From: Alicyclobacillus_A sp963788285
GTDB lineage: Bacteria; Bacillota; Bacilli; Alicyclobacillales; Alicyclobacillaceae
Reading direction: 5' to 3'
Assembly (NCBI GenBank): GCA_963788285.1
Contig: CAWBGB010000004.1
Coordinates: 124,001-188,000, forward strand
DNA length: 64,000 nucleotides
Numbering within the stretch: the stretch's first letter is position 1; each line of letters begins with the position of its first letter. Of the stretch, positions 49,526 to 58,168 are shown piece after piece. The notes below the pieces were generated by a model. The model was not told where the DNA came from, did no database searches, and saw only the letters and a list, made by a program, of their open reading frames with translations. A program made the position numbers and the translations under genes.

Positions 49526-50275
49526 TTATAAATGTTCGATGAACGGTTTCATTGCTTTTACGGTTTCACGCGGGCTTTCGATTGGAATGAAATGTCCCGT
49601 TTCGAGTGTGATGAGTGTGGAGTTTTGTACGCGATCGTGCAATAGCTCGGCATCTGCCTGATTGGAAATGCCATCATCTCGTCCGCTGAGAAGAAGTGTG
49701 GGAATTTGAATTTTCTCGATTTCGTTTCGTCTATCAAAACCGTTAAATTTGCGGAACAAAGCGTCGATTGTTTCTAACGGCGTTTTCAGCATTCCTTTTT
49801 GAATGCTTGTCACCATACTCTCGGATGTGTTTTTGCCAGCTCCGCGTCGAACAAATTCTCCAGTACGAACAGATTCGACGAGGGATGACAATTCCTTATC
49901 CGAGAAAAGAAAATGGGTTCTCGGCGACATTAGAACGAGTCCTTGCAATAATTTCGGATACGTGCAAGCCAATTCAATACCAATGGCAGATCCATATGAA
50001 ATACCGACATAGATAATATTTCGAATATCGTCGAACGAGGTGATGAATTCTTTCACGATTGTCGCATTATCCGACACGGATAAAGGCTTGCCTGACGAAC
50101 GTCCATGACTTGGGAGATCTATGAAAATGCAATCGAGTTTCGAAAAATACACGCGAATGGGCGCCCATGTTTCGACGGCACCGCCCGTCCCATGCACGAA
50201 AAGAAGTGTTTTATCTGACCTGATGGTCGAGCGTTCATAGTAAATTTCGTGTTCGCTTATGGTTTTGAAGGGCAT
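49526..50275 (-). CDS. Alpha/beta hydrolase
   Basis: 249 residues, whole alpha/beta-hydrolase fold without lid insertion of note. Oxyanion HGTGGAVETW at 29-38, nucleophile Ser in VGISYGSAIG, acid Asp in LLSGRDDGI, and His in ETGHFIPIESP. Cytoplasmic, no signal peptide. Substrate unknown; esterase, lactonase or C-C hydrolase are all possible. 47 bp after an MFS gene on the same strand, so likely co-transcribed with it. Clearly lower G+C than the roc and pur genes. Confidence 0.85.
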   Translation of the reverse strand: MPFKTISEHEIYYERSTIRSDKTLLFVHGTGGAVETWAPIRVYFSKLDCIFIDLPSHGRSSGKPLSVSDNATIVKEFITSFDDIRNIIYVGISYGSAIGIELACTYPKLLQGLVLMSPRTHFLFSDKELSSLVESVRTGEFVRRGAGKNTSESMVTSIQKGMLKTPLETIDALFRKFNGFDRRNEIEKIQIPTLLLSGRDDGISNQADAELLHDRVQNSTLITLETGHFIPIESPRETVKAMKPFIEHL

Positions 50276-50322
50276 ACTGCATCCTCCTCGTTATTTCCAT
50301 TGTTTCTTGTTGGTTTTAGAAA

Positions 50323-51594
50323 TCACTGTTTCTCTGGGTTCAGCGGTGGAATCAACGATAAAACAAAAGAAGCCATGATAGCGAATATGAGCATAAGAGA
50401 AATCATGCTTACAATACCCATCCACTTAAAATCCGTCCAGAATATCCCACCTAACGACCCACCAACACTTGAACCCGCGTAATAAAACATAAGGTATAGG
50501 GAAGACGCTTGTCCTTTCCCCCACAAAGCACGCCGCCCAACCCAACTACTAGCCGTCGAATGTGCTCCGAAGAACCCAAACGTGAATACTGCCACCCCGA
50601 GAATGATTGTCAATAAGTTGTGAGCCAGCGTCACCAACACGCCCAGTTCCATGACAATCAAGTTTAGCCACAGCACCTTACGATGCCCTAGCCGATCCGC
50701 CATGCGCCCCATCCATGACGAACTAAATGTCCCAACCAGATAGACAACAAAAATCAAGCCAACGACCGACTGGGACAAGTTGTATGGCGAACCAAGCAGA
50801 CGAAATCCCATGTAATTATACAGGGTAACGAATGCACCCATAAGCAGTGCGCCAATCGCGTAGAGGGAGACCAGAGCTGGATCCTGAAATTGACGACGAA
50901 AAGAAGACAATAAACGAACCGTGTTCATCTCCTGAGCTCGGAAATGTCTGGATGGTGGAAGGCTACGCCAAAAGAAGAAACTCGCCAGCAAACCAACGAT
51001 AGCCAACACGCCAATTCCAAAACGCCAGGATGATATGTCAGTCACCACACTGACGATGACGCGCCCCATCAGACCACCAATTGTGTTTCCACTAATGTAC
51101 AACCCCATTGCAAAACCGAGGCTTTTCGGTTCCATTTCCTCACTTAGATACGCCATCGCAACAGCGGGCAATCCAGCCAACGCAATTCCTTGAACAGCAC
51201 GAAGTAATAGGAGACTTAGAAAGCTGGGACAATCAGCTGAAGCGAAACAGCAAACCGATGAAATTGCGAGTGACCAAGTCATGATAGCTTTGCGACCTAG
51301 CGCATCAGACAAGGCACCTGCTATCGGTAACGAGACTGCTAGGAAAAGAGTGGTCACAGACAGCGAAAGGCTAGCTACAGCCGGAGAAACATGAAACGTC
51401 GTAGTGAAAACAGGGAAAACAGGCTGTACGCAGTATAGTAAGGCGAATGTAGCGAGCCCGGCAGCGAAGAACGCAGCACTGACTTGATGAAATTCGCGAC
51501 TGCCACGCTGAAGATACGGCTGTGAATCTGCGTCCTCCTCCTTCTCCATGTTCGTCGATGCGAAATTTGCACACGTCGTACTCTGGATATTCAT
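50323..51594 (-). CDS. MFS transporter, drug/sugar-efflux type
   Basis: 423 residues, 12 membrane helices. The loop motif GALSDALGRKAIM after helix 2 and GRMADRLGHRKVLW after helix 8 are the two MFS A-motifs; the sequence is of the YnfM/AraJ-like exporter group. ATG nine bases after AAAGGA. Divergent from a LysR regulator with 141 bp between starts, the usual arrangement for a regulator and its target exporter. Confidence 0.85.
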   Translation of the reverse strand: MNIQSTTCANFASTNMEKEEDADSQPYLQRGSREFHQVSAAFFAAGLATFALLYCVQPVFPVFTTTFHVSPAVASLSLSVTTLFLAVSLPIAGALSDALGRKAIMTWSLAISSVCCFASADCPSFLSLLLLRAVQGIALAGLPAVAMAYLSEEMEPKSLGFAMGLYISGNTIGGLMGRVIVSVVTDISSWRFGIGVLAIVGLLASFFFWRSLPPSRHFRAQEMNTVRLLSSFRRQFQDPALVSLYAIGALLMGAFVTLYNYMGFRLLGSPYNLSQSVVGLIFVVYLVGTFSSSWMGRMADRLGHRKVLWLNLIVMELGVLVTLAHNLLTIILGVAVFTFGFFGAHSTASSWVGRRALWGKGQASSLYLMFYYAGSSVGGSLGGIFWTDFKWMGIVSMISLMLIFAIMASFVLSLIPPLNPEKQ

Positions 51595-51735
51595 AGCACC
51601 AAGTCCTTTCTCTCCTTAATGACTTGACACTTCCATCGTAGTACGCTTCAATACATAAGTACAATTTATGTTATGCATACATTTAATGCACTTTAGTTAT
51701 GATTAAATGACATGTCGAACCAGAGGATTGATGAT

Positions 51736-52641
51736 ATGGAATGGTATCAATTGGAATATTTTCAAACCGTCGCTCGTATGCAGCACTTTACACAAGCGGC
51801 GGAGAAACTTTCAATTTCACAACCGGCATTGAGTCGCTCTATCTCACATCTCGAACAGGAACTGGGGACGAAACTGTTTGACCGTCGCGGTCGAAGAGTG
51901 GTTCTCAATGGATACGGGAAGGCATTCCTGGAGTACGTGGAGCAGGCATTACAAAGTGTGGAGGACGGCAAACGTAAGGTAAGGGAGTTATTGGGGGTAG
52001 CTCACGGTACAGTGTCACTCGCCTTCCTGCATACTTTGGGGGCTCATCTCGTCCCACATTTAATCGAGGGATTTTGTAAGCAATATCCAACTGTCCAATT
52101 CAACTTGTCGCAAAACATAACAGAAATCCTAATTGACCAACTACAAGGTGGAGAAATTGATCTCTGTTTATGCCTACAACCTGAAAGCCAATCGCAGATC
52201 CGGTGGAATCGGTTATATTCAGAGGAGTTGTATGTCGTTGTCCCTAAAAATCACAGTCTTTCCCGGCGCCGCTCAATTCGTTTAGCCGATATTGCTAACG
52301 AACCATTCATTAGCTTAAAGCGTGGAATTGGGCTAAGAGGAATCACAGATCGTCTATTCGAACAGGCTGGTTTCGAACCAAAAATCGCATTTGAAGGTGA
52401 AGAGATTCCGACGATTGCAGGGCTAGTCGGTGTAGGTTTAGGGGTATCTCTGATTCCCGCGGTACCTGGACTTGATTATTCAAGATTGTCGCTCCTACCG
52501 GTTACAGAGCCGGTTTGTCGTCGAGATATTGGGCTCTCATGGATTGAAGGTAGAGAATTGACAATGGCAGCAGCTCGATTTAGAGATTATGTACTCAATT
52601 GGGCAAGGCAAGATAACGTAACGCCCCGTCATCTTGAATGA
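51736..52641 (+). CDS. LysR-family transcriptional regulator
   Basis: 301 residues. Winged helix-turn-helix at 1-60 (MEWYQLEYFQTVARMQHFTQAA, SISQPALSRSISHLEQELG, LFDRRGRRVVL) and effector-binding domain at about 90-295. The ATG at 51736 has GAGG nine bases upstream; the in-frame ATG at 51712 lacks one. Probably controls the divergent MFS/hydrolase pair; the 141-bp gap holds AT-rich imperfect palindromes (such as CATAA-N7-TTATG near 51654-51670) that could be its site. Confidence 0.9.
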   Translation: MEWYQLEYFQTVARMQHFTQAAEKLSISQPALSRSISHLEQELGTKLFDRRGRRVVLNGYGKAFLEYVEQALQSVEDGKRKVRELLGVAHGTVSLAFLHTLGAHLVPHLIEGFCKQYPTVQFNLSQNITEILIDQLQGGEIDLCLCLQPESQSQIRWNRLYSEELYVVVPKNHSLSRRRSIRLADIANEPFISLKRGIGLRGITDRLFEQAGFEPKIAFEGEEIPTIAGLVGVGLGVSLIPAVPGLDYSRLSLLPVTEPVCRRDIGLSWIEGRELTMAAARFRDYVLNWARQDNVTPRHLE

Positions 52642-52946
52642 CACGACTTCTTCGTGGTTCTGATGGCCTTCACCGCTGCAGAATCAATCGTACATTCGTC
52701 CGGTAAGTGTACAGCACCGTAAACCGAATCACCAAGCGTGGGTCTTGCACACCGCGATGTACATTATACCTGTCGTCTTATATCGCGCAGACTAGGGAAA
52801 TCCATCGCCACCAACGGGCGCTATGGTCGATAGTACCCAAAACCACATGCTCATCGCGAACCAGAAGGAGAACCGAAAAACCGAATCAAGTAAAAACTTG
52901 AATAAGGTCTACGACATAGAAGACATGTGTTTTCGTACAAGGTATG
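52642..52946. other. Region without a recognisable gene
   Basis: Short ORFs occur on both strands but none has a ribosome site or recognisable content. Nothing is called here apart from the promoter just after it. Confidence 0.5.
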
Positions 52947-52975
52947 TTTAAATTATACGATTATTATGATATAAT
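52947..52975 (+). promoter_or_regulatory. Sigma-A promoter of a short RNA
   Basis: TTTAAA (52947-52952), exactly 17 bp, TATAAT (52970-52975). No ORF follows; a terminator comes about 80 bp later. Confidence 0.7.
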
Positions 52976-52981
52976 CTATGA

Positions 52982-53062
52982 TTAGGAGGGGTAACAATCG
53001 GGGTTACCAGGACTGTCGGCGTAGGCGGGGCTGACAGTAACGAGCCAAACAGGCTCTTTTTT
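52982..53062 (+). ncRNA. Candidate ~80-nt structured RNA (hairpin family copy D)
   Basis: Three stems in a row: GGTAAC/GTTACC (52990-53008), ACTGTC/GACAGT (53012-53038) with loop GGCGTAGGCGGGGCT, and the terminator GAGCC/GGCTC followed by TTTTTT (53042-53062). It contains GGAGGGG, a ribosome-site-like motif, but no start codon in range. The loop of the second stem resembles that of copies A and C further right (shared GGC-N2-AGGC-N-GG). Confidence 0.55.
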
Positions 53063-53472
53063 ATTGGCTCCAAAGCCGTGCAGCGAGTGAGCGCAGCGTC
53101 AGCAGCGGCATAGAGATTGTCGGTTGTCCCGCTGTTTACGTCGCGGCATTTGCATTTGCGTCCGCTGTCGCTTGACCGGAGCGTTTTGTTGATACCTTGG
53201 GCGCGTTACCGACATACGCACCAGGCTTTCCCGTGGTGTTGGCGACATGATTGGGGTTACAAGCAATCGTCAGCGGAGCAGCCGTGGTGAGACAGTGGTG
53301 AACAAGATCGCGAGTTTTCGTATGGTATGTATCGCTCCTGACAAGCGAATTGACAGTCGCCATTATAATTTTCAAGTTCGGGTTCACCATGCTTTACCTC
53401 TCCATTTGCGACAGTAACTGCGGGAAATGTCCCGTCTAATGGTGTAAAATTACCCCTCGTGCGATACCTCAC
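53063..53472. other. Region without a recognisable gene
   Basis: A minus-strand ORF of 84 codons (53136-53390) and an overlapping one in another frame are open but have no ribosome site or family features. The stretch may be decayed coding sequence. Confidence 0.4.
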
Positions 53473-53683
53473 TTTTGCTGAATCCACACCATAACTACAA
53501 TCTCTCCACATCTTCTGTGCAGATTTTTCACATCTGCCTTGTACACTGTGTTTGTAGGTAAGGCGACGCAAGAGGTCGTCACTGTTACTGGCGAAGGCAG
53601 GGCCCGTAACCTGCACTCTGCGTATTCCATTTCACGCTCCTGCTCCATGTGTGACGCTCGCTGATGTGAGCGTCCCTTTTTTT
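53473..53683 (+). repeat. Repeated non-coding element, copy A, with terminator
   Basis: Block of about 125 bp shared with copies B and C (conserved CACACC-ACAA, TTCTG-CAGATT, GCC-TGTACACT), then stem GTTACTGG/CCCGTAAC (53584-53610; one mismatch), then terminator GACGCTC/GAGCGTC with TTTTTTT (53653-53683). No plus-strand ORF. Read as a small RNA, or a leader whose gene is lost. Confidence 0.6.
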
Positions 53684-53719
53684 CGATCCCCCCCGATAAA
53701 TAGACCACTGACTACCACT

Positions 53720-53853
53720 CAATTCACACCATCACCACAATCCCTCTACATTTTCTTTAAAACTTTTTAACATTTGCCCTGTACACTCTTCCGTGACATG
53801 GCGACATGCGTTGTCACCAAAGTCGCTGGAGGAAGTGAATTCAAACCAGCGAC
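53720..53853 (+). repeat. Repeated non-coding element, copy B, in the leader of a membrane protein gene
   Basis: Same conserved block as A and C, then GTGACA/TGTCAC (53793-53817) and the perfect 8-bp stem GTCGCTGG/CCAGCGAC (53822-53853). No terminator follows; instead an ORF with a ribosome site begins 58 bp later. Confidence 0.6.
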
Positions 53854-53910
53854 ATGGGCGTTGGATAAGGGGAAAATCAGAAAATATGTATTGGGGTAGT
53901 GAGGAAATAG

Positions 53911-54222
53911 ATGTGGGCTGTAATTGCGTTTATTGGTATTGGGTTATTCATTTACGGGGTTTTTCAGTTTTTCCGTAACAAATGGAAACACGGCAGCATG
54001 ATGAGCATTGCTGGGTTTATCGTTTTTATCGTGGGGTTAGTTGTAACTGGTTCATCGGCTCCGAGTTCTTCAACAAATACTCATGCGTATGCAGATAATT
54101 CCAAAAAAGTAAATCAAAAAGCGGCGTCCTCCGTTTCAAAGGTAAACGAACCATTGAAAAATGCTGATGCTCAACGGCTATATACCGTTGAGCCGAATCT
54201 ACGGCCTGTTCAAAACGACTGA
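53911..54222 (+). CDS. Membrane protein with two N-terminal helices, function unknown (stop before in-frame continuation)
   Basis: 103 residues from ATG after GAGGAAATAG. Two hydrophobic helices at 2-20 (WAVIAFIGIGLFIYGVFQF) and 28-48 (MMSIAGFIVFIVGLVVTG), then a Ser/Asn-rich soluble tail. It ends at TGA, and the same frame reopens after that stop for 115 further codons without frame change. I do not recognise a family. It may be the first half of a gene of about 221 codons interrupted by a nonsense mutation. Low G+C. Confidence 0.6.
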   Translation: MWAVIAFIGIGLFIYGVFQFFRNKWKHGSMMSIAGFIVFIVGLVVTGSSAPSSSTNTHAYADNSKKVNQKAASSVSKVNEPLKNADAQRLYTVEPNLRPVQND

Positions 54223-54228
54223 TCGTCA

Positions 54229-54573
54229 TTGTTGTCTAAAGCCAGGAGTTCGGAGCAAGGATACAGTCTAGCTGAGCTAGCTCGCTACATAATCAAACTT
54301 GAAACAGACACAAAAGTTGCTATCGCACACTTGTCTTCAGGAACCCCAGGTCCTGAAACAGCTCTACAAACGATTACATCAAAGCTACGGTCCTTAGTGA
54401 ACGAAGACGAAAAACTTCAGATTGACTTGATGAAACCTCATCCTGGTGTACCATTACAGAAATCGAGTGGAGAAATGGGAATTAATCATGATATTGGTTC
54501 AATGATGTTAGACATGGCCGCGTTGAATACATATGCAATTCAAACGCAAGCAGACTGGTTGAACAATAGTTAG
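54229..54573 (+). CDS. In-frame continuation of the membrane protein ORF, function unknown
   Basis: About 114 residues, same frame as the preceding ORF and separated only by TGA and two codons. Hydrophilic and helical (SLAELARYIIKLETDTKVAI, ITSKLRSLVNEDEKLQIDLM), no membrane segment. A TTG at 54229 could start it, but there is no ribosome site, so it is either the downstream half of a broken gene or made by read-through. Not recognised. Confidence 0.5.
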   Translation: MLSKARSSEQGYSLAELARYIIKLETDTKVAIAHLSSGTPGPETALQTITSKLRSLVNEDEKLQIDLMKPHPGVPLQKSSGEMGINHDIGSMMLDMAALNTYAIQTQADWLNNS

Positions 54574-54647
54574 TACAGACCTTACAAGGGCGTGTACGCG
54601 AACCCAACGGCCTAATCCTTCGTTCCATAACGCAATGGCTGATCTCC

Positions 54648-54841
54648 ACTGAATCCACACAGTGACAACAAATTCTCCATACCTTCTGTACAGATTCTTA
54701 ACTTTTGCCATGTACACTCTTCTATGGGCTGAGTACCACGTATGGTCTTCAAAGTCACTGGCATAGGCTGGTCCAGTGACGATTCTCTCCTAATAGTCTC
54801 TCCTTTCTTTGACGCTCGCTGGTGTGAGCGTCTTTTTTTTT
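54648..54841 (+). repeat. Repeated non-coding element, copy C, with terminator
   Basis: Same block as A and B, then the perfect stem GTCACTGG/CCAGTGAC (54754-54780) with loop CATAGGCTGGT, then terminator GACGCTC/GAGCGTC with nine T (54811-54841). The terminator differs from that of copy A by single bases only. Confidence 0.6.
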
Positions 54842-54995
54842 CAATCCCACTCCGGGAAGATGTACCGCTTACCACCGGTGAAGTTACCCGGACCCTTAAA
54901 CTAATTCGGCATGGTTACTCTCCGAAGCCTTGTTCGACTCCAGTAAAAATAATTTCGAGGCATGAAGATCAATAATAGATTTGCAAACCACCCAA

Positions 54996-55030
54996 ATAAA
55001 AAGGAAGAATCCCTGTTGCAACAGGGATTC
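54996..55030 (-). terminator. Terminator of groESL
   Basis: GAATCCCTGT/ACAGGGATTC (55007-55030), 10 bp with a TGCA loop; minus strand continues TTCCTTTTTATTT. Lies 24 bp after the restored groL stop. Confidence 0.8.
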
Positions 55031-55053
55031 TCCCGAGCGGGCTTCGCCCGAAA

Positions 55054-56677
55054 TTACATCATGTCCATGCCGCCGCCCATGCCGCCACCGGCTGCCGGGT
55101 TTTTCCTTCTCCGGCTTGTCGGCGATAGCCGCTTCCGTGGTCAGGAAGGTAGCGGCGACGCTGGCTGCGTTTTGCAGCGCGGAGCGGGTAACCTTCGCCG
55201 GGTCGACGATACCAGCGGAGATCATGTCTACCCATTCGCCGGTTGCTGCATTGTAACCGAAACCAACCTTTTCCTTCTTGATGCGTTCCACGATGATGGA
55301 ACCTTCGACGCCAGCATTCTCTGCAATCTGGCGAATCGGAGCTTCCAGGGCTTTGCGAACCAGGTTCACACCCGTCAGCTCATCGCCTTCTGCCTTGATG
55401 TTATCCAACGCAGAGAGGATGTTGATGAACGCGGTACCGCCACCAGCGACCATACCTTCTTCGACACCAGCACGGGTTGCGTTCAACGCATCTTCAATGC
55501 GCAGTTTCTTTTCCTTCAATTCGGTTTCCGTTGCGGCACCGACCTTGATGACAGCTACGCCACCAGCGAGCTTCGCAAGGCGTTCTTGCAGCTTTTCGCG
55601 GTCGAAGTCGGACGTGGTTTCTTCGATTTGCAGCTTGATTTGATTGATGCGAGCATCAATTTCCTTCTTGTCGCCAGCACCATCCACGATGATGGTGTTT
55701 TCCTTGCTTACGCGGACTTGACGAGCGCGGCCGAGTTGATCAATCGTGGTGTTCTTCAGTTCGAGGCCAAGCTCTTCGCTGATGACCTGACCACCCGTGA
55801 GAATGGCGATGTCTTGCAGCATAGCCTTACGGCGATCACCGAAGCCAGGCGCCTTAACAGCGACAGCCGTGAACGTACCGCGCAGCTTGTTGACGACGAG
55901 GGTTGCGAGCGCTTCACCTTCGACGTCTTCAGCAATCAGCAACAGCGGACGGCCGGATTGTACAACGCGTTCCAGAACCGGCAGGATCTCTTGGATGTTG
56001 CTGATCTTCTTGTCGGTGATGAGGATGAACGGATCCTCCAGAACGGCTTCCATCTTGTCGGTATCCGTGACCATGTACGGAGAGATGTAGCCGCGGTCAA
56101 ATTGCATACCTTCAACGACTTCCAGTTCCGTGTTGAAGCCCTTGGACTCTTCAACGGTGATGACGCCGTCCTTACCGACTTTCTCCATCGCGTCTGCGAT
56201 GAGAACGCCGATTTCTTCAGCGCCTGCGGAAATGGCAGCCACTTGCGCGATGTTTTCGCGGCCTTGAATCGGCTTGGAGATCCGCTTGATCTCTTCAACA
56301 GCGGCTACTACAGCCTTTTCAATACCCTTGCGCAGAACCATCGGGTTTGCGCCAGCAGCCACGTTCTTCAAACCTTCGCGAATCATCGCTTGAGCCAGAA
56401 CCGTAGCCGTGGTGGTACCGTCACCAGCGACGTCGTTCGTCTTGGTGGCGACTTCTTTCACCAGTTGCGCACCCATGTTTTCGAATGCGTCTTCCAGCTC
56501 AATTTCCTTCGCAATCGTCACGCCGTCGTTTGTAATGAGCGGCGATCCGAACTTCTTCTCCAACACAACGTTGCGTCCCTTGGGACCAAGGGTTACTTTT
56601 ACAGCATCAGCAAGCGCATCCACACCGCGCAGCATGGCGCGACGGGCGTCTTCGCTAAACTTAATCTCTTTAGCCAT
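55054..56677 (-). CDS. groL: Chaperonin GroEL (one frameshift near the 3' end)
   Basis: About 541 codons. MAKEIKFSEDARRAMLRGVD, GPKGRNVVLEKKFGSPLITNDGVTIAKEIEL, the ATP-site GDGTTTATVLAQ, and AVKAPGFGDRRKAML are all present. The raw frame runs off after EKEKPGSRW; removing one base in the GGG at 55096-55098 restores AAGGGMGGGMDMM and a TAA at 55054, the normal GroEL tail. A homopolymer sequence error is the simplest reading. Folds proteins in an ATP-driven cage with GroES. Heat-inducible through CIRCE. Confidence 0.97.
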
Positions 56678-56709
56678 GTTCCGTCGACCTCCTCAGTGGA
56701 ATATGTAGG

Positions 56710-56994
56710 TTACTTTTCGACAATCGCGAGAATGTCGCTCTCGCGGAGGATCAGCAGTTCGTCGTTGTCAATCTTGACTTCGGTACCCGCGTACTTGGAG
56801 TAGATCACGCGGTCGCCAACTTTGACTTCCAGCTCTACGCGCTTTCCGTCTTCAAAACGGCCCGGTCCAACTGCAATGACTTCGCCTTCTTGCGGCTTTT
56901 CTTTTGCAGTATCCGGCAACACGATGCCGCTAGCTGTCTTTTCCTCGCGGGAAAGCGGGCGTACCACCACACGGTCAGCGAGTGGTTTTACCAT
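56710..56994 (-). CDS. groS: Co-chaperonin GroES
   Basis: 94 residues. Lid of the GroEL cage. PLADRVVVRPLSREEKTASGIVLPDTAKEKP, VGPGRFEDGKRVELEVKVGDRVIYSKYAGTEVK. GGAGGG lies before the start, which is 34 bp from the CIRCE operator. groL starts 32 bp after it. Confidence 0.97.
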   Translation of the reverse strand: MVKPLADRVVVRPLSREEKTASGIVLPDTAKEKPQEGEVIAVGPGRFEDGKRVELEVKVGDRVIYSKYAGTEVKIDNDELLILRESDILAIVEK

Positions 56995-57028
56995 GTAAGA
57001 ACCCTCCTTAAATGTCTGAGTTCATTTG

Positions 57029-57055
57029 TTAGCACTCGTCCTGCGTGAGTGCTAA
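57029..57055 (-). promoter_or_regulatory. CIRCE operator (HrcA site)
   Basis: TTAGCACTC, 9 bp, GAGTGCTAA: a perfect CIRCE element between the promoter and the groS start. HrcA binding here represses groESL at normal temperature. Confidence 0.97.
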
Positions 57056-57066
57056 TACCAAGACTT

Positions 57067-57095
57067 ATATTACTCAACGGATGCCGCGTTTGCAA
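57067..57095 (-). promoter_or_regulatory. groESL promoter
   Basis: Minus-strand TTGCAA (57090-57095), exactly 17 bp, TAATAT (57067-57072), directly upstream of CIRCE and overlapping the end of tatC. Confidence 0.7.
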
Positions 57096-57875
57096 GAGAT
57101 CCTGGCACAAAAATTTGTCGGCTGCGACAGCTTGCAGATGGCCAGAAACCCGGCCGTTTTCCTACGCTTCCCTGCCGCTTTCGCCAGCGCTTGGACGCGC
57201 TTATTCTCGACCAGAACCGACACGAGTGTGCTCACTTCATATAGGAGAATCATCGGGACAACGACACTCAAGTGAGAAACCAGTTCGGGTGGACTGATGA
57301 GCACCCCGATAATGACGCAAATCAGGTACGCAAACCGCCGTACTTTTCTTAATTACCGCGGCGTCATGACGCCAATGCGGGTCAGAAAGACCACAACAAT
57401 CGGCAATTCGAAAATGAAAGACAAAGGAAGACAAATGTTCATGATGACCCGAAGTAAGAACCCGCCCGTAACATCACGGTGAAGTGCTGATGAGCGATAT
57501 TGAGCAGGAAGTGCAAGATGGTTGGAAACACGATGAACCACGAAAAGCATAGCCCTAACCAGGGTGACCGGCAGCAGGCGCAACGCATAGCGCCGTTCCA
57601 CAGATGTCAGTCCGGGTTTGACAAATTTCCAGATCTGATACAGCGCGAACGGCAGCGTGAGGCCCAAGCTCACAAACCCGGCAATGCCCATGTACACCAA
57701 TCACTTCACCCGGCGAGGTCACCATTAACTTGTATCCCTCGCGTGCGAGCGGTGAAACCAGATAACTGTAAATCTTCGCAACAAAAACAAGACTTGCTGC
57801 CATCAACAAGACAAATACGATACAGACGTAAATGATTCGTTTTCGCAAGTCTGACAGGTGTTCAACAAATGTCAT
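57074..57875 (-). CDS. tatC: Twin-arginine translocase subunit TatC (at least four frameshifts)
   Basis: Polytopic Tat component that binds the twin-arginine signal. MTFVEHLSDLRKRIIYV at the start, then, in other frames, MVYMGIAGFVSLGLTLPFALYQIW-KFVKPGLTSVERR, PTILHFLL-type pieces, ICLPLSFIFELPIVVVFLTRIGVM and LLISPPELVSHLSVVVPMILLYEVS. The join gives about 267 residues and six helices, as expected. Frame changes near 57695, 57560, 57460 and 57350. Conserved TatC motifs are intact, so sequence error is more likely than decay, but both are possible. Confidence 0.85.
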
Positions 57876-57958
57876 GCGCGACTGTTATCGCCGGCCTCCA
57901 ACCAGTTGCAAGTGACTTCAGCGCTGCTCTTCCGACTTCAAATCAATCGGGTCCACTT

Positions 57959-58161
57959 TCACAGACGTGCTGGGCCGGGATCTGACGAGTTTTGGCGCGT
58001 CATCTTATCCTCGTCGTCCTAATGCCCTTCGTGGCATCTTTGAACTCTTTGAGGCCTTTGCCAAAAGCCTTACCAATCTCTGGGAGTTTACTTGGACCAA
58101 ACACCAGGAGTAAAGCAATCAATATCAGGATTCAGCCAGATATACCGATGTTTCCCCAAAC
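57959..58161 (-). CDS. tatA: Twin-arginine translocase subunit TatA (in-frame stop and frameshift)
   Basis: Reads WGNIGISG, then TGA (58132-58134) where Leu or a similar residue is expected, then ILILIALLLVFGPSKLPEIGKAFGKGLKEFKDATKG, the TatA helix, hinge (FGPSKLPEIG) and amphipathic helix. A missing G after KGIR shifts the last part; with it the tail reads DDEDKMTRQNSSDPGPARL. The start codon is unclear (GTT or an altered ATG), although GGAGG is well placed inside the end of mobB. Pore-forming Tat subunit. Confidence 0.8.
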
Positions 58162-58168
58162 TGAACCG

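Noticed and set aside
53136..53616. Two overlapping minus-strand ORFs of 84 and 119 codons
   Set aside because: They use different frames over the same DNA, have no ribosome site and no recognisable content; perhaps old coding sequence, not annotated as genes.
54962..56803. 613-codon plus-strand ORF opposite groL
   Set aside because: It is the antisense shadow of groL, kept open by codon bias. It has no family features or suitable ribosome site.
58132..58134. Selenocysteine or read-through at the TGA in tatA (and the TGA at 54220)
   Set aside because: The tatA site falls in the membrane helix where any hydrophobic residue fits, with no hairpin typical of SECIS just after it. A point error or mutation is simpler.
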